Notes: generated by a model not told the origin, from the sequence alone. A stretch of DNA of 64,000 nucleotides from Cynocephalus volans (GCF_027409185.1 NC_084463.1:162169869-162233868); one strand, 5' to 3'. Positions 42,748-53,779 are shown, counted from the first letter of the stretch. Program-made: numbers and translations.

Positions 42748-42887
42748 TCGTTTCTTTTTTTTCTTTTCGTGACCGGCACTCAGCCAGTGAGTGCACCGGT
42801 CAGTCCTATATAGGATCCGAACCCGCGGCGGGAGCGTCACCGCGCTCCCAGCGCAGCACTCTACCAAGTGTGCCACGGGCTCGGCCC
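42748..42887 (-). mobile_element. Short-type t-SINE
   Basis: Minus-strand copy of the shortened subfamily. The TSD GCATTAACTGTATTTG lies just left of the tail (about 42732-42747) and at 42888-42903. At 42830-42849 the rebuilt anticodon arm folds as a perfect 7-bp stem (GGGAGCG with CGCTCCC) with a six-base loop. Confidence 0.94.
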
Positions 42888-43254
42888 GCATTAACTGTAT
42901 TTGGATACTAATTCAAACAAACTGCAAAAAAAAAAAAAAAGAAAGAAAACATCTATGAAACATGGAATTTTCATCAGATATTTGATGATACTATAGAACT
43001 ATTCCTTTTTTTAGGGACAAAACTGATATAATAGTTATACTGTATTAATAAAAGTCTCCTCATCTTTTAGATTATTATTATCTTCTCTAGATGGAACAAA
43101 ATAATGTCTGGGATTTGCTGAGAAGGTGAGAGAAATGAATGAGAATGTAGATAAAGCAAGATCAGCCTGGAGCTAATTGCTTAAGCTAGGTGACAGTATT
43201 GGGGGGGTGAGGTGCCTAATTTTGTACATGTTCAAAATTGTCCAGAATGAAGAG

Positions 43255-43360
43255 GTTTTGTTGTTGTTGTTGTTTTTATAGAGATGACTGGTAAGGGGAT
43301 CTTAAGCCTTGACTTCGTGTTGTCAGCACCACGCTCTCCCAAGTGAGCCACGGGCCGTCC
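43255..43360 (-). mobile_element. t-SINE single unit of dimer-type sequence
   Basis: One unit with a (TTG)n-rich tail. It joins the second-unit end (complement of GATGACTGGTAAGGGGATC) to the first-unit start (complement of GAGCCACGGGCC). The TSD CCAGAATGAAGAG at 43242-43254 and 43361-43373 is exact, so this collapsed form inserted as such. Confidence 0.94.
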
Positions 43361-43519
43361 CCAGAATGAAGAGTCTTTGAAAAGCAATCCTCTCTGTAAC
43401 TGGTGACCATGTGGTGACGGCTAACACACCCAACTGGACGGAGAGCTCTGTACCCTACTCGCACCCTGGATGTGAGGCTGCGGGTAGAGGGTGCTGGTAA
43501 CCACCCTGTTAGAGGACTC

Positions 43520-43950
43520 TGTAGTGGATTAAATTATGTCCCCCCATAACTTACTGAAGATTGAACTGTGTCTCCAAGTTTTATGTATTAGAATCTTAGC
43601 CCCCACAGTGACTGTTAAGAGGGTGGGAAATCCTATTATGGTAATTGAAAGGTGGAGTCTTGAAGACGTGATTAGATTGTAGGACTGTGCAGTAGTGAAT
43701 GGATTAATAATGGTGGTCAGGGGTGTGGTTCTGAGGGCTTTAAAAGAAGAGGAGAGTCTGTCTTACTCTCTCTCTCTCCTCTCTCTGCTTCCACCATCTT
43801 GCAACGTGAGACCCCTGGGTCACTGTCGCCACTACCAGATGGATTTTGGACTTCCCAGCCTCAGAAACTGTCAGCAATAAATTTCGTTTTTCTTTCTAAT
43901 TACCCAGTTCCGTGTATTTTGTTATAAGCAACACAAAAAGGACTAATACA
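43520..43950 (+). mobile_element. Solo MaLR LTR (MST-like)
   Basis: Begins TG at 43520 and ends CA at 43950. It contains TTAAGAGGGTGGGAAATCC, a (TC)n run, CAGCAATAAATTTCGTTT (polyadenylation signal region) and GGACTAATACA. Same subfamily as the inverted LTR at 39235-39690. Confidence 0.88.
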
Positions 43951-43956
43951 GATTCC

Positions 43957-44100
43957 CAAAGGGGCTCTGTCTGATGATAATGACACTGTTGTCCAAGTTC
44001 GTGAAGACTCTGCTCACAAGTGTTTTATAAAATGGATCCAAACCGGGATTGTGGCTGTTAGCTACTGCTATTACTACTGCTGTTGTTGATTATGTCCCTC
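43957..44100 (-). mobile_element. Unclassified LTR-like fragment, copy 1
   Basis: GACACTGTTGTCCAAGTTCG, TTTTATAAAATGGATCCAA and TTGTTGATTATGTCCC match the segment at about 45893-46000 in order. Strand is inferred from the other copy, whose complement carries AATAAAAGCCAATTAG. Confidence 0.6.
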
Positions 44101-44529
44101 GGTGCAGGTGTCCCCATACAGGGGAGGACACGTGCTGCTCCAATAAGGACTCAGGAGCCAGAACCCATCACCAGGAGGAGCAGAAGCTGGGTGGGATGTT
44201 TGGAGTTCCAGCCAGGCCTGGCTGCGGCAAGAGGGAACACTTATCTCTGTATATTTGGAAATGTGTGGGCAGTGTATATTTGCTGGGAAGTCTAGGTCCC
44301 TTCCCCTGGGGGTGCAAGAAGCCATGGTGGCCAAAGGACACAAACTGGAGGAGGGTCAGGAGTGGGCAGCAGGAAGCGGGAGCCGAGGCCAGAGCAGGAC
44401 ATGGGGGTGAGAAGCAGCAGCAGAGCAGTGGTATCGAAAGTGGCCTGGCCAGAGGGAGGGCCCTGGGCAGAGCCACTGACTTGCTGGGAGGACTTGGACT
44501 AGCATCTCTGAACTTGGGTCTACATCTAA

Positions 44530-44720
44530 GCAGTTGCATCCTGGGTAAGACAGACCCGGGTTTGAATCCTGACTTTGCCACTTGCTGGCTCTAGTGTGGC
44601 TGATCGCTGGAAGATTCTGCTTTCTCATCTTTGAAATGGAGACCACCAGGAGACCAAGCTTACAGGCTGTCCTGAGGAGTGGGTGAGGTGTCTTACGGAA
44701 ACTCAGGGAAGGGTTGGCTG
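44530..44720 (+). mobile_element. MIR
   Basis: Sense MIR: CCCGGGTTTGAATCCTGAC, TTTGCCACTTGCTGGCTC, CTCATCTTTGAAATGGAG. Confidence 0.8.
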
Positions 44721-44984
44721 TCCCGGGCGTGCTGGCTACCTAGGGCTGCATCGCCACTGCCAGTGTCCTTTAGACAACAGATGTCCAGCTCTAAACAGAC
44801 TGGATATGTAAAACTTCTCTACGGGAGACACCATAAATGCAGTTAAAAGACAAGAGACATGGGGGATAAAAGAGGCCATGGAAAAAAGCCTGACAAATAT
44901 CTCAGCCAGGTGACCAAGGTCAATATCAACAGTGAATGATGAGTGACAGGAGGAAAATGACATGTTTCCTCTGTGATCTTCCAG

Positions 44985-45405
44985 CTCCAAACCCATAACC
45001 CTGGTCTAATGAGAAAGACATCAGACAAACCCCAATGGAGGGACATCTGCAAAACAGCTGACCAGTCCTCCTTAAAACTGTCAAGGTCATAAAAAAATAA
45101 GGAAAGTTTGAGAAACCGTCACAACCAAGAGGAACCTAAGGAAACATGATAACTGAGTGTCATGTGACATCCTGGGAAGGATCCTGAGACAGAAGAAGAA
45201 TATTAGGTAAAAACCAAGGAAATCGGAATAAAGTATGGACTTTAGCAATAATATATCGATATTGGTTCAATAATTGTGACAAATGTATCATCCTAATATA
45301 AGATGTTGATTACAGAGGAAACTGGGTGTTGAGCATGTGGAAACTCTACTATCCTAGTAATTTTTCTATAAATCTAAAACTATTCTAAACTAAAGAGTAT
45401 ATTAA
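44985..45405 (+). mobile_element. L1M 3' UTR
   Basis: Sense old L1 3' UTR: TTAAAACTGTCAAGGTCATA, GAAACCGTCACAACCAAGAG, CATGATAACTGAGTG, TGATTACAGAGGAAACTGGG, and a final TTTTTCTATAAATCTAAAAC. Confidence 0.85.
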
Positions 45406-45750
45406 AAAAGAAAAAAGAGACAGCCTGGGAGAAAATATTGCAACGTAAAAAAATGAGGAAAAGTAACCAGAAAACATAAGAACTCCTATTAATCATTAAA
45501 AGACCAACAACCCATTACCAAAACAGGCAAAAGAAGGAAACAGGCAAATTCACAGAAGAGACAATCAGGTCAATTCGCACATGAAGAGATGTCCAGCCAC
45601 CATGTAATCAAAGAAATGCAGATAAAAACAACAATGAATCATCATTTTCTACATGTCAGATTGGCAAAAATTAGAGCAAATCGATGGTATCCGGTGTTGA
45701 TGAGCGCGTGCGGAATTAGTTGTCAAAAGATAAAATTCACCACAGTCAAG
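45406..45750 (+). mobile_element. L1M ORF2-end fragment
   Basis: CACATGAAGAGATGTCCAGCC, AAAGAAATGCAGATAAAAAC and ATTGGCAAAAATTAGAGC. Its continuation appears at 46520-46700, after an inserted LTR-like block. Confidence 0.8.
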
Positions 45751-45769
45751 AGTTTGTATTTAAAAAAAA

Positions 45770-45818
45770 AGTTCAGATCCCCATACCGGCCAGCTGCCAA
45801 AACAAAACAAAACAAAAG
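45770..45818 (+). mobile_element. t-SINE 3' fragment
   Basis: GTTCAGATCCCCATACCGGC at the T arm, then GCTGCC and an AAAAC-rich tail. Confidence 0.7.
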
Positions 45819-45825
45819 ACAAAAT

Positions 45826-46519
45826 TACAACAAATTTACTTATAGATCTAATTGGCTTTTATTGGAGATTCATGAATCAGCGCATCAGGAAGACACCGTT
45901 GTCCAAGAGTGAAGACTTTTTTCACAATTGTTGTATAAAATGTATCCAGGCCAGGATTACTGCTGTTCCTCCTGTTACTGCTGCTGCTGTAGTTGATTAT
46001 GACCCAAAATAGAGGGACAGCGCCCACCGGGCAGTAGAACAGGGAGTCTTTAAGGTTGGAACAAGGAAACAGAATAATAGGAAAAAACACAGACTGGTTA
46101 ACATCAGGTTACTTTTTTCTGTAAGGGTTAAAGCGGAGGAGATTTCCTTATTACACGGACTCGGGTAAACTGGTATCTTCTGTTTTCAGGAAAAACTGGT
46201 CTCTTTGGAGATTTATCTGCTTCTTTAAAATGTGGCACTGAGGGCCGGCCTGTGGCTCACTTGGGAGAGTGCGGTGCTGATAACACCAAGGCCATGGGTT
46301 CGGATTCTTGTATAGGGATGGCCGGTTGGCTCACTTGGGAGAGTGTGGTGCTGACAACACCAAGTCAAGGGTGAAGATCCCTTTACCGGTCATCTTTAAA
46401 AAAAAAAAAAAAATGTGGCACTTAATGACTGTTTTGGTTTGGTCTGGTCTGTTGGGGCCTAGTGCAGGAGCTGAGTCCAAAACAATGGCCTCCCATAACT
46501 TTTGTTTAACAGGGTAGGG
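45826..46519 (-). mobile_element. Unclassified LTR-like element, copy 2, split by a t-SINE
   Basis: Inserted block between two collinear L1 pieces (the L1 resumes at about 46520). Near 45845-45880 its complement carries an AATAAAAGCCAATTAG polyadenylation-type segment. The 45893-46000 part matches 43957-44100. A CTG/CTGCTG-rich stretch lies near 45960-45995. Probably a solo LTR of an ERV family that I cannot name. Confidence 0.55.
46240..46409 (+). mobile_element. t-SINE dimer
   Basis: Dimer with an A tail. The TSD AAAATGTGGCACT at 46227-46239 and 46410-46422 is exact. Confidence 0.95.
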
Positions 46520-46700
46520 TAGGTAGGAGTATAAATTGGTATAACCTTTGGAGGAGGCAATTTGGCTGTAACTTTTGACATAAAAATGCTTATGCCCAGT
46601 GTGTTCACTGTAGCATTATTTGTAATAATAGAAATCAGAAATAACCTTGCCCATCAGTAGGACACTATGATGTGCCCAGAGGAGGGAATACTCTGCAATA
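46520..46700 (+). mobile_element. L1M fragment, continuation
   Basis: AGGAGTATAAATTGGTATAAC, GGCAATTTGGCTGTAAC, ACTGTAGCATTATTTGTAAT follow in the order expected after the piece ending at 45750. Confidence 0.8.
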
Positions 46701-46714
46701 ATGAAAATGCATGA

Positions 46715-46890
46715 GGTGATAACAATGCATAGCACTCATCATGTGCTAGCCTCTCCCGAAATGCAATTTTCACTACTATATTATCCCCATTTTACAGATG
46801 AGAAAACTGAGGCACAGAGAGGTTAAAAAACTTTCTCATGGCTGCACACTTAGTAAACAGCAGAGTGAGGATTCGAAACTAGGCAAGCTG
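46715..46890 (-). mobile_element. MIR
   Basis: Antisense MIR: TATCCCCATTTTACAGATGAG, AAACTGAGGCACAGAGAGG, CACACTTAGTAAACAGCAG. Confidence 0.9.
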
Positions 46891-46899
46891 GCTCTAAAC

Positions 46900-48310
46900 A
46901 ACAATAAAATATATATGAGGAGTCCTCAAAACATTCACAGAAGGGTTCATATTATCTTTTCTATTTTTCCACAAACTTTTTTTCTAAGAGCTTTCTAGAA
47001 TATATGTACCCACTGTGTGTGTGCATATGCACATGTGCAGATGCATAAACCAGCATCAGAAAGAGCCCCACAGCCCACCAAACTAGTAAGCATCTCACCT
47101 TTCCAGGGCAAGGTGGGGGTGGGGAGAGGAGGGGCTTTCTCCTGACCTGTGCATGAGAGCACTATTTTGATTCTGTGGTTGTTCCTGTTTTTCCTTTCAT
47201 TTCACCCTTCCCTGCTGCTGCCCCCCACTCCCAACACACACGCACTGGCCACTGGCCAGCTCTCCCCAGCACTGCCTTCTAGGAGGGCGGATGCAAGGGA
47301 ACAAAGAAGTCGTTGCTCGGCTTTGGGTTTCAAATTAGACTTTTTCAAAGCCCAGGACAGAGACAATAGCCTTCAGCATAAGCTCCCCCCTGGAGGGCCT
47401 TTTCAGGGAGAAGAGGTTTGTTGAGAAATGAGGGGCTCATGGCCAAAGGTTCTCAGCAGCCACCCAAGAAGGGAAGGAGGTGTGGGGGGATGTAGGCACA
47501 TGTCCCTGCATCCATCTGGCAGGTGGCCTGAGACATGCCCCCAACCTTCCTGCCCCCTAGGCCCGGCCCCCCAGGAGCACTGGGCACCTGCAAAAGCCTC
47601 TTAATGGGCCACTGAGGCTTGCCTGAGGTAAAACCAGACAGGTCAGGAGATGGCTCTGGGCACTCAGGCCTCAGGAAGCTGCAGGGAGACCCTTGCCACC
47701 ACCCTTGTACCCCATGAAGCTTGAAGAGCTTCCAGATGTTTTCTGAGCCCCCTAAGGACAGGCGCTCAGGCTGAGAGAGGGCTTGCAGGCCCAGAGCACT
47801 AGGAAGGGAGGGTTCTGCCCACCTTCGTGTGGCCTGTTGACTTGCTGATAGAGGCCAGATCAGGCCCTGGTCAGCAACAGCGGATGCAGCATGCAGCGTG
47901 ACTGAGACTACCGTCTAAGAGCTGAGGGGTGAGACACCCTCAGGGGGAGGACAGAGAAGGGTGTGGGGACTAGGGCCCCTTTCCTGATGCTGAAACAACA
48001 TGTAAGCCTGCAGGGCTTGGATCTGCCCTGAGAGAAGAGAAGGGGCAGGGAGAGAAACTGGTTTCCTGAGTCATCAGTGGGTCGACAGCACAGGATAGAA
48101 TCAAATGAAACAGCACAGAATAGAATAGAAAATACCAGAGTGCATCGCATTAAGTGTTATTTTATGAACTTTTGCTACATGATTATTGATTAAATGTTGC
48201 ACTGGGTTTCAAAGTGCAGTGGACTTCCTACTGTTAGCCAAAGTCAAAAATAAGAGAAAAACTTTCTCAAAGACTACAAAATCTAAATGTCAACAGAAAG
48301 TGACCAACGG
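46900..48310. other. Unassigned intergenic sequence
   Basis: No gene or confident repeat in about 1.4 kb. 47100-47900 is GC-moderate and repeat-poor. Open frames are unrecognised. Confidence 0.3.
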
Positions 48311-48485
48311 AGGGCCGACCTGTGGCTCACTCGGGAGAGTGTGATGCCGATAACACCATGGCCACGGGTTCGGATCCCTATGTAGGGATGGCCGGTTAGC
48401 TCACTGGGAGAGCATGGTGCTGACAACACCAAGTCAAGGGTTAAGACCCCTTTACCCATCAACTTTAAAAAAAAAAAAAAAGAAA
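48311..48485 (+). mobile_element. t-SINE dimer
   Basis: Dimer with an A-rich tail. Imperfect TSD GAAAGTGACCAACGG / GAAAATGACCAACAG at about 48296-48310 and 48486-48500. Confidence 0.94.
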
Positions 48486-48500
48486 GAAAATGACCAACAG

Positions 48501-49168
48501 TAAATTGGCAAAATTAGGGATTTTGCTGCCATTGAACAGAATTTCAGGCTAGTGACCTGAGTTCAGTTATTAGAGTTAGGAAGAGTTACATTTTTCATAC
48601 CAATTTTTGCGTTTAAAATCTTAAACTATAGCTATTTGATATTTGGTCCAGTGAGGAGAACTGTATCACTTCTGTAATATAAAACATTTTAATGAATGTC
48701 CCTGTCATAATAAGGGACCAGTGGGCCCAACAGACACAACATTGGCCATTGTGATAGGGACAGCAGGAGCTCTAATGGGTAAGATAAGACACATGGAGGG
48801 GACTCTGAACCCAGCCATGAGGGCAGTGAGAGTGGGCAGAAATGGCATGTGGGATGAAGAGGGGTCTCAGCTAGTCCTGAAGGTTGAGTGTGAGTCAGGC
48901 AGGCGGGGAAAGCACCATCCAGGCAGCTGAAAAAGTTTCTGAAGGGGATGAGAGCTCCCTACACAGTGGAGGAGAGGGTCTGGCCCCCTCCTCCTCCCGG
49001 TGGCCCTGCACGGCTGTGTCAGACAAGCTACAGGATAGAGTGGGTAGGGCAGGGTGCTGCGCAGTGTGGGGAATCCAAAGCAAGGCAGCCAGAGGTCAAC
49101 CCCAAGGGATCTCCCACTTGGCAGACCCAAAGTGTAGGCAGGAGGTCAAGTGCAAGGTGCAATGTCAG
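48501..49168. other. Unassigned intergenic sequence
   Basis: No gene or repeat recognised. Confidence 0.3.
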
Positions 49169-49590
49169 TGTTAGGACTGAATAGTGCCCCACCCGTATTT
49201 TATGTCAAAGCTCTAACCTGATGTAACTAGTGAAAGGCCCTGATAAAATAGGGCTTTTCTGGAGGTAATTAAGATTAAATGAGGTCATAAGGGTGGGGCC
49301 CTCATCCGATAGGAGTGTTGACTTTATAAGAGGAAGAGACACCAAAAAAAAAAAAAGAGAGAGAGACACCAGAGATCTGTCTGTCTCCACACAGCGCAGA
49401 GAAAAGGTCCCGTGAGGACACAGCAAGAAGGCAGCTCCTTACAAACCAAGAAGAGAGGACTCATGAGAAACCAACCCTGATGACATCTTGATCTTAGACT
49501 TCCAGTCTCCAGAACTGTGAGAAATAAATTGTTGTTTAAGCCACTTAGTCCGTGGGGTCTTGTCCCAGCAGCCCGAGCAGACTAGGATAA
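49169..49590 (+). mobile_element. MST/MLT-type MaLR LTR
   Basis: Starts TG at 49169 (GGACTGAATAGTGCCCC). GAGGTCATAAGGGTGGGGCC, GTGAGGACACAGCAAGAAGG, CCAGAACTGTGAGAAATAAA and a final GAGCAGACTAGGATAA. Confidence 0.87.
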
Positions 49591-50049
49591 TCAGGGTGGG
49601 AAGAAGACAGAATGTGGGTCAAGGAGAGCCACAGGACAGCTACATAATTTTAGGTTCCCATGCAAAATGAAAAATACTGGACACCTTTTATCAAAAAAAT
49701 TTCAAGACAGCCACAGCGGAGCATTAAACCATGCACAGGGCTCTGTGTGCGAGTACAGGTTGTATACCCTTGAAGGTAGCCCCGAAGAGAAGTTCAGGAT
49801 GGGGGCCACGAACAGAGCTCAGGGGTCTGGTGTCTGGGGTCCTGGTGTCTGCCTGCGCACAGAGATAGGCGTGCACGCAACCAGTTCAAAGAGCAAGCAG
49901 GAGAGCATGATCAGATCATAGGTGGAGTTGCAGTGAGCATGGGCGGAGACGTGCTCCCCAGGCACAGGGCCAGGAATGGGCAGGCGCCAGAGACACCTTT
50001 TGGGATGTATTCCTAGCTGTCACTATCCTTTACTCTGCCCCTCATCCTC

Positions 50050-50418
50050 AAGGGCAGGCTTCCACAGCCATATTGGTACCACGTGACTGCAGTTCTGGCC
50101 ACCATGGATTGGAACAGGGCTGGTCACCTGAGCCAAACTAGCCAATCAGAGCGCTCTCCTGAGACTGGCCAGGTTGATGTTCTAGAAGATGTTAATCGGG
50201 GGCACTGTGGCTGGGCATTCTGCCCCATGACGGGGCTGCAGAGAAGGAAAAAGGAAGCTGAATGGCTCAGGCTCATGATGGTCTCTCTGTCCCTGCTTCT
50301 GTCCTTCATGAACATTTGGCTGCCCTGCTGCCTTGAGGTGCCTTGAAATGCTGGATCTCTTTAATACATCTCCCTCTGATGCTTCAGTTAGCTTGAGTGG
50401 GTTTCTGTCACTCGCTAG
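50050..50418 (+). mobile_element. Probable ERVL LTR (LTR16/LTR33-like)
   Basis: AACTAGCCAATCAGAGCG, GATGGTCTCTCTG, and a 3' end TTAGCTTGAGTGGGTTTCTGTCAC typical of these old LTRs. Confidence 0.55.
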
Positions 50419-50419
50419 G

Positions 50420-50640
50420 GGTTGGGGAAGGCTTCACAGGTGAAAGGGAAATGAGCTGGACTCTGAAGGATGAGTGAGAAACAGGGAGTAGAGCACGTCG
50501 TGGGAGAGTGGGGTTCCTGGTGGGGTACAGGGCGTGTGAACACTGGGGAGGCAGGCTGGAGCCAAGCCCTGGGGTGATGGAGAGACAGGGTGGGCTGAGA
50601 AAGTAGGAGATGGCAGCGACCACAGCAGGGTTTTAGAACC
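50420..50640 (-). mobile_element. L2 fragment
   Basis: Antisense L2-like: GAAGGCTTCACAGGTGAAAG, CTGGACTCTGAAGGATGAG. Confidence 0.6.
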
Positions 50641-51114
50641 CCCAGCACAGAGGGGCTGGGACAGGAGGCCCTGAAGACGCTGTGCCTCATCCCAAGGGGA
50701 GACTGAGGAAATCTCATGTCCTATGTTGGGCCTGTGGGCAAAGTGCCTTTCAGGGGACTGCCCCTGGCCTGTACCCTGTGCTTGCCTGGGAACCTCCCTC
50801 GCAGGCTCTACAGGACCCCAGAGTCACTACCCTCGGTGGCCACAGCTGTGTGGGGTGCTCTGCCAAGCACTTCATTCAAACTCCTTCAGGTTTGCTATTT
50901 CTACTCCGAGAGTTCTCAGCTCCTGAGTGGGAGGCAGAAATGAGAAGGAGTGGGAGGGAGAGAAGGGAGAATATATTTCTTTATTAAAAGACTAGATTTA
51001 GATTGAGGATTTTTTCTGTTCATTTCTGACGTGGAGCACCTCCTCCCGACCCTGAGGAAGTCCCTCCTCATCTGATTTCCTCCTCCTTTTGTTCAAGTCA
51101 TGACTTACTATGAC

Positions 51115-51330
51115 TGTTACTGTGGGTTCGAATTCTCCCCTTGCCACCTGCTAGTGTTTGTTCTTGGGCACGTTTCTTAACCTCTCTGTGCTTCAGGTTC
51201 TGAATGTGTAAATTGGGGTCTGATAAAGGGACCTTCCTCGTAGGGGCTTTGGAAGGATTAAATGAGCCAATACATGTAATCACTGAGAACTGTGCCTGGA
51301 ACATAAGGACGTCATACGTGTGCGTTCTTG
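51115..51330 (+). mobile_element. MIR
   Basis: Sense MIR: GTGGGTTCGAATTCTCCCC, CTTAACCTCTCTGTGCTTC, GGATTAAATGAGCCAATAC. Confidence 0.88.
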
Positions 51331-51334
51331 GTTT

Positions 51335-51500
51335 GTGCATATTGACAAAGCACCTGCTATATGCAGGGTCTGAGGAATTGAGAGATGGATAAGACACAGG
51401 ACCTGCTCTTCAAGGACCCAGCACCCAGGAGGGGCAGGCACAGAAACACATAATTCCAGGTCAGGTACCGCATGTGAGTGCTTGACGGAGGGTCCAGGTA
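51335..51500 (-). mobile_element. L2 fragment
   Basis: Antisense L2-like: CAAAGCACCTGCTATATGCAG, GATAAGACACAGGACCTGC. Confidence 0.6.
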
Positions 51501-51641
51501 CTGTGGGAGGAGGGAGTGACTGGCTTGCTGGAGCAGCAACGGGAGGCTTCACATGAAGAGAAGTCTACATCCCCTGGAAAGAAACAGATAGAGGACATTG
51601 CAGGAGAGGGGACTGCACCGAGCAAGAATCCAGAGGCACTC

Positions 51642-51716
51642 GGTTTGGTTAGAACACGGCCTCTTACCAGCAAGGTCAAGGATGCCTGTACAGGCCAGCC
51701 ACCAAAAAAACAGAAA
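51642..51716 (+). mobile_element. t-SINE monomer, decayed
   Basis: GGTTTGGTTAGAACACGG, then AGCAAGGTCAAGGATGCC and ACAGGCCAGCCACC before the A-rich tail. Only the tRNA outline remains. Confidence 0.7.
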
Positions 51717-51719
51717 GCA

Positions 51720-52500
51720 AAAATCAGAGGCAGAAAAGCTTGGTATGTTTGGGGACTAGTGAGTGGGGCATTGTGGCGGAGGCTTAAAGTGTATGGCTGG
51801 CAGGAGGGCTAGACAGAGGCTGCAGTGACAGGTGAGAAAATGCAGCAAAACTATCTGACCTGTGGTTTCTGGCTTACCGAGACATTAAGAGAAAATGTTT
51901 TGCCTACGCCCAGGCTAGAAAAAGAAAGAACTGGGTCCTAGGAATCACCCTGGAGAAGCATCTTTGCTCATCCCTTCCTCGCCCGCAGAAGCACCTGCCC
52001 ACTCTGTCCCAGGCTCCCTCAAGGCGTGCTGATAGTGTGACTTCCGCAGCTAGCCACCATGCCCAAGTCCAAGCTCCGGCTTGGACGTGCTGGGCCCTGA
52101 GGGGCGGGCAGGGCAGGTTGGAGCCAAGAGGGGGGCAGTGTCCAGATGGGCATCGTGATGTAGCTGGAGGTGGGCGGTGTTGGGTCCCGCCCGACCCCTC
52201 CCTGGGCTCCGTGCCCAGCCTTGAGCTCGTGCCCCTTTGTCTCGCCAGGCTTGTTCTGGCTCTGTGTTAACTGGCTGCCCAGTGCCTGCTGTGACACCTG
52301 CCACCATCTCCAAACCCTTTCTATGGCTGCCCTGTATCCTGCTCATGCCATGAGGCCCTGAGACCTCTCCCTGGGCAACTCGGGGAGGGCAGCCTCCGGC
52401 TGTGGTGCTGAGTCTGGGGAGGGGTCAGGAGATGCACTCCTGTCATTTTTCTGGTGTCTCTTTTGCCCTATTTTAACAGGGGCTTGTCGGTGATGGGGCC
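51720..52500. other. Unassigned intergenic sequence
   Basis: No gene or repeat recognised, apart from a poly-T run at about 52506-52523. Confidence 0.3.
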
Positions 52501-52786
52501 CACACTTTTTTTTTTTTTTTTTTGTCTCAGCCCCTGAAACAAGTTGAACCAAAGGAATTCCAGGCCTGGGAAAGTGGGGGAAGAATTTTGGGGCCAGGGC
52601 TATCTAAGACTTTCCTAGGGCCTCAGTCTACTTCCTTGTAAAGGCCTCATCCAACAACATGTCACACAACACACAAGCAGATGTCACATTTCACAGTAAG
52701 TACTATTCTTTATCATGCTCTGTTCAGGTGCACTATACTAGTTGACAAAATATTTGTGCATAATCAATTTTCCTTTCTTATTTTAG

Positions 52787-52872
52787 GGCAGCTGGCCGGT
52801 ATGGGGATTCAAACTTTTGACCTTGGTGTTATAACACCACACTCTAACCAGCTGACCTAACCGGCCAGCCCC
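52787..52872 (-). mobile_element. t-SINE monomer
   Basis: Minus-strand unit without a T run at its left end. GTGTTATAACACC at the anticodon arm. Confidence 0.88.
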
Positions 52873-52880
52873 ACTTTCTT

Positions 52881-53054
52881 TTTTTTTTTTTTTTTTAAAG
52901 ATGACCGGTAAGGGGATCTTAACCCTTGACTTGGTGTTGTCAGCACCACGCTCACCCAGTGAGCAAACCGGCCATCCCTATATGGGATCCGAACCCGTGG
53001 CCTTGGTGTTATCAGCACCGCACTCTCCCGAGTGAGCCACAGGCCGCCCCCCCC
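52881..53054 (-). mobile_element. t-SINE dimer next to an older monomer
   Basis: Minus-strand dimer. The TSD CCCACTTTCTT at 52870-52880 and 53055-53065 overlaps the end of the neighbouring monomer, so the dimer came second. A run of about 13 Cs near 53047-53058 sits at its 5' end. Confidence 0.93.
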
Positions 53055-53159
53055 CCCACTTTCTTATTTTGAAGCCAGTTATTTCCCCCAGGTGTCAGAT
53101 GTTGTAGGCTCTTGCCAAACTGGGTCTGAGGCAGTAGGCTTTGAAGACCCTCCCATAGA

Positions 53160-53430
53160 GGCCCTTGGTGTCTGCCCAGTTTCCCCCGTTTCCGATGACT
53201 TCTCTTATTACCTTTGCCTGGCTGATGCCTGGTCATCTTTCAGGTCTTGGCTTAAAAGTCACCTCCTTGAGGAAGCCCTCTCTGAAGACCTCCCTCCTCA
53301 GATTATGTCTGCCACCTCTCCTTTGTGCCCCACAGTGCTCTGTACTCCCTCGTCACATTGCCTTGTAACTTCTTGGTTACAAGTCAGCCTCTTCCACCAG
53401 ACTGTGAGCTCCAAGAGGGTGGCCCTCAGA
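53160..53430 (+). mobile_element. L2 fragment
   Basis: Sense L2: GGTCTTGGCTTAAAAGTCAC, CTTGAGGAAGCCCTCTCTG, TGTGCCCCACAGTGCTC. Confidence 0.88.
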
Positions 53431-53544
53431 CCATCAGCCCTCTAAAAACGTACGTACTTATAAATTTCATCAGGCAAATGGAGCAAATGGGCCTGGAAGT
53501 CAGCTCTGCGGCTGGTTTTCCTATGGGCCTTAAAATGATAATAA

Positions 53545-53630
53545 AGGACTGGACGGTTAGCTCAGTTGGTTAGAGTGTTGTGCTGATAACACCAAGGTGC
53601 AGGGTTTTATCCCTGTGCAAAAAATAAAAA
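53545..53630 (+). mobile_element. t-SINE monomer
   Basis: Monomer whose T arm reads GGGTTTTATCCC, so the B box is damaged. Imperfect flanking repeat AATGATAATAA / AAAGATAATAA. Confidence 0.87.
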
Positions 53631-53639
53631 AGATAATAA

Positions 53640-53775
53640 GAGCTATTAGTCATGGAGCCACTCCAGGTCCTAACTCATCTAGGAGGTAGAAACCATTATT
53701 AAGTACATTCTGCAATTGAGGAAACTGAGGCACAGAGCGACTTCAGCACTTTCAACTGTGCGTGCTGCCTCTGAG
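53640..53775 (-). mobile_element. MIR
   Basis: Antisense MIR: ATTCTGCAATTGAGGAAACTG and AGGCACAGAGCGACTTC. Confidence 0.8.
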
Positions 53776-53779
53776 GGCC

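Noticed and set aside
44049-44594. 181-codon open frame
   Set aside because: It overlaps an LTR-like fragment and a MIR at its two ends, with no known protein similarity.
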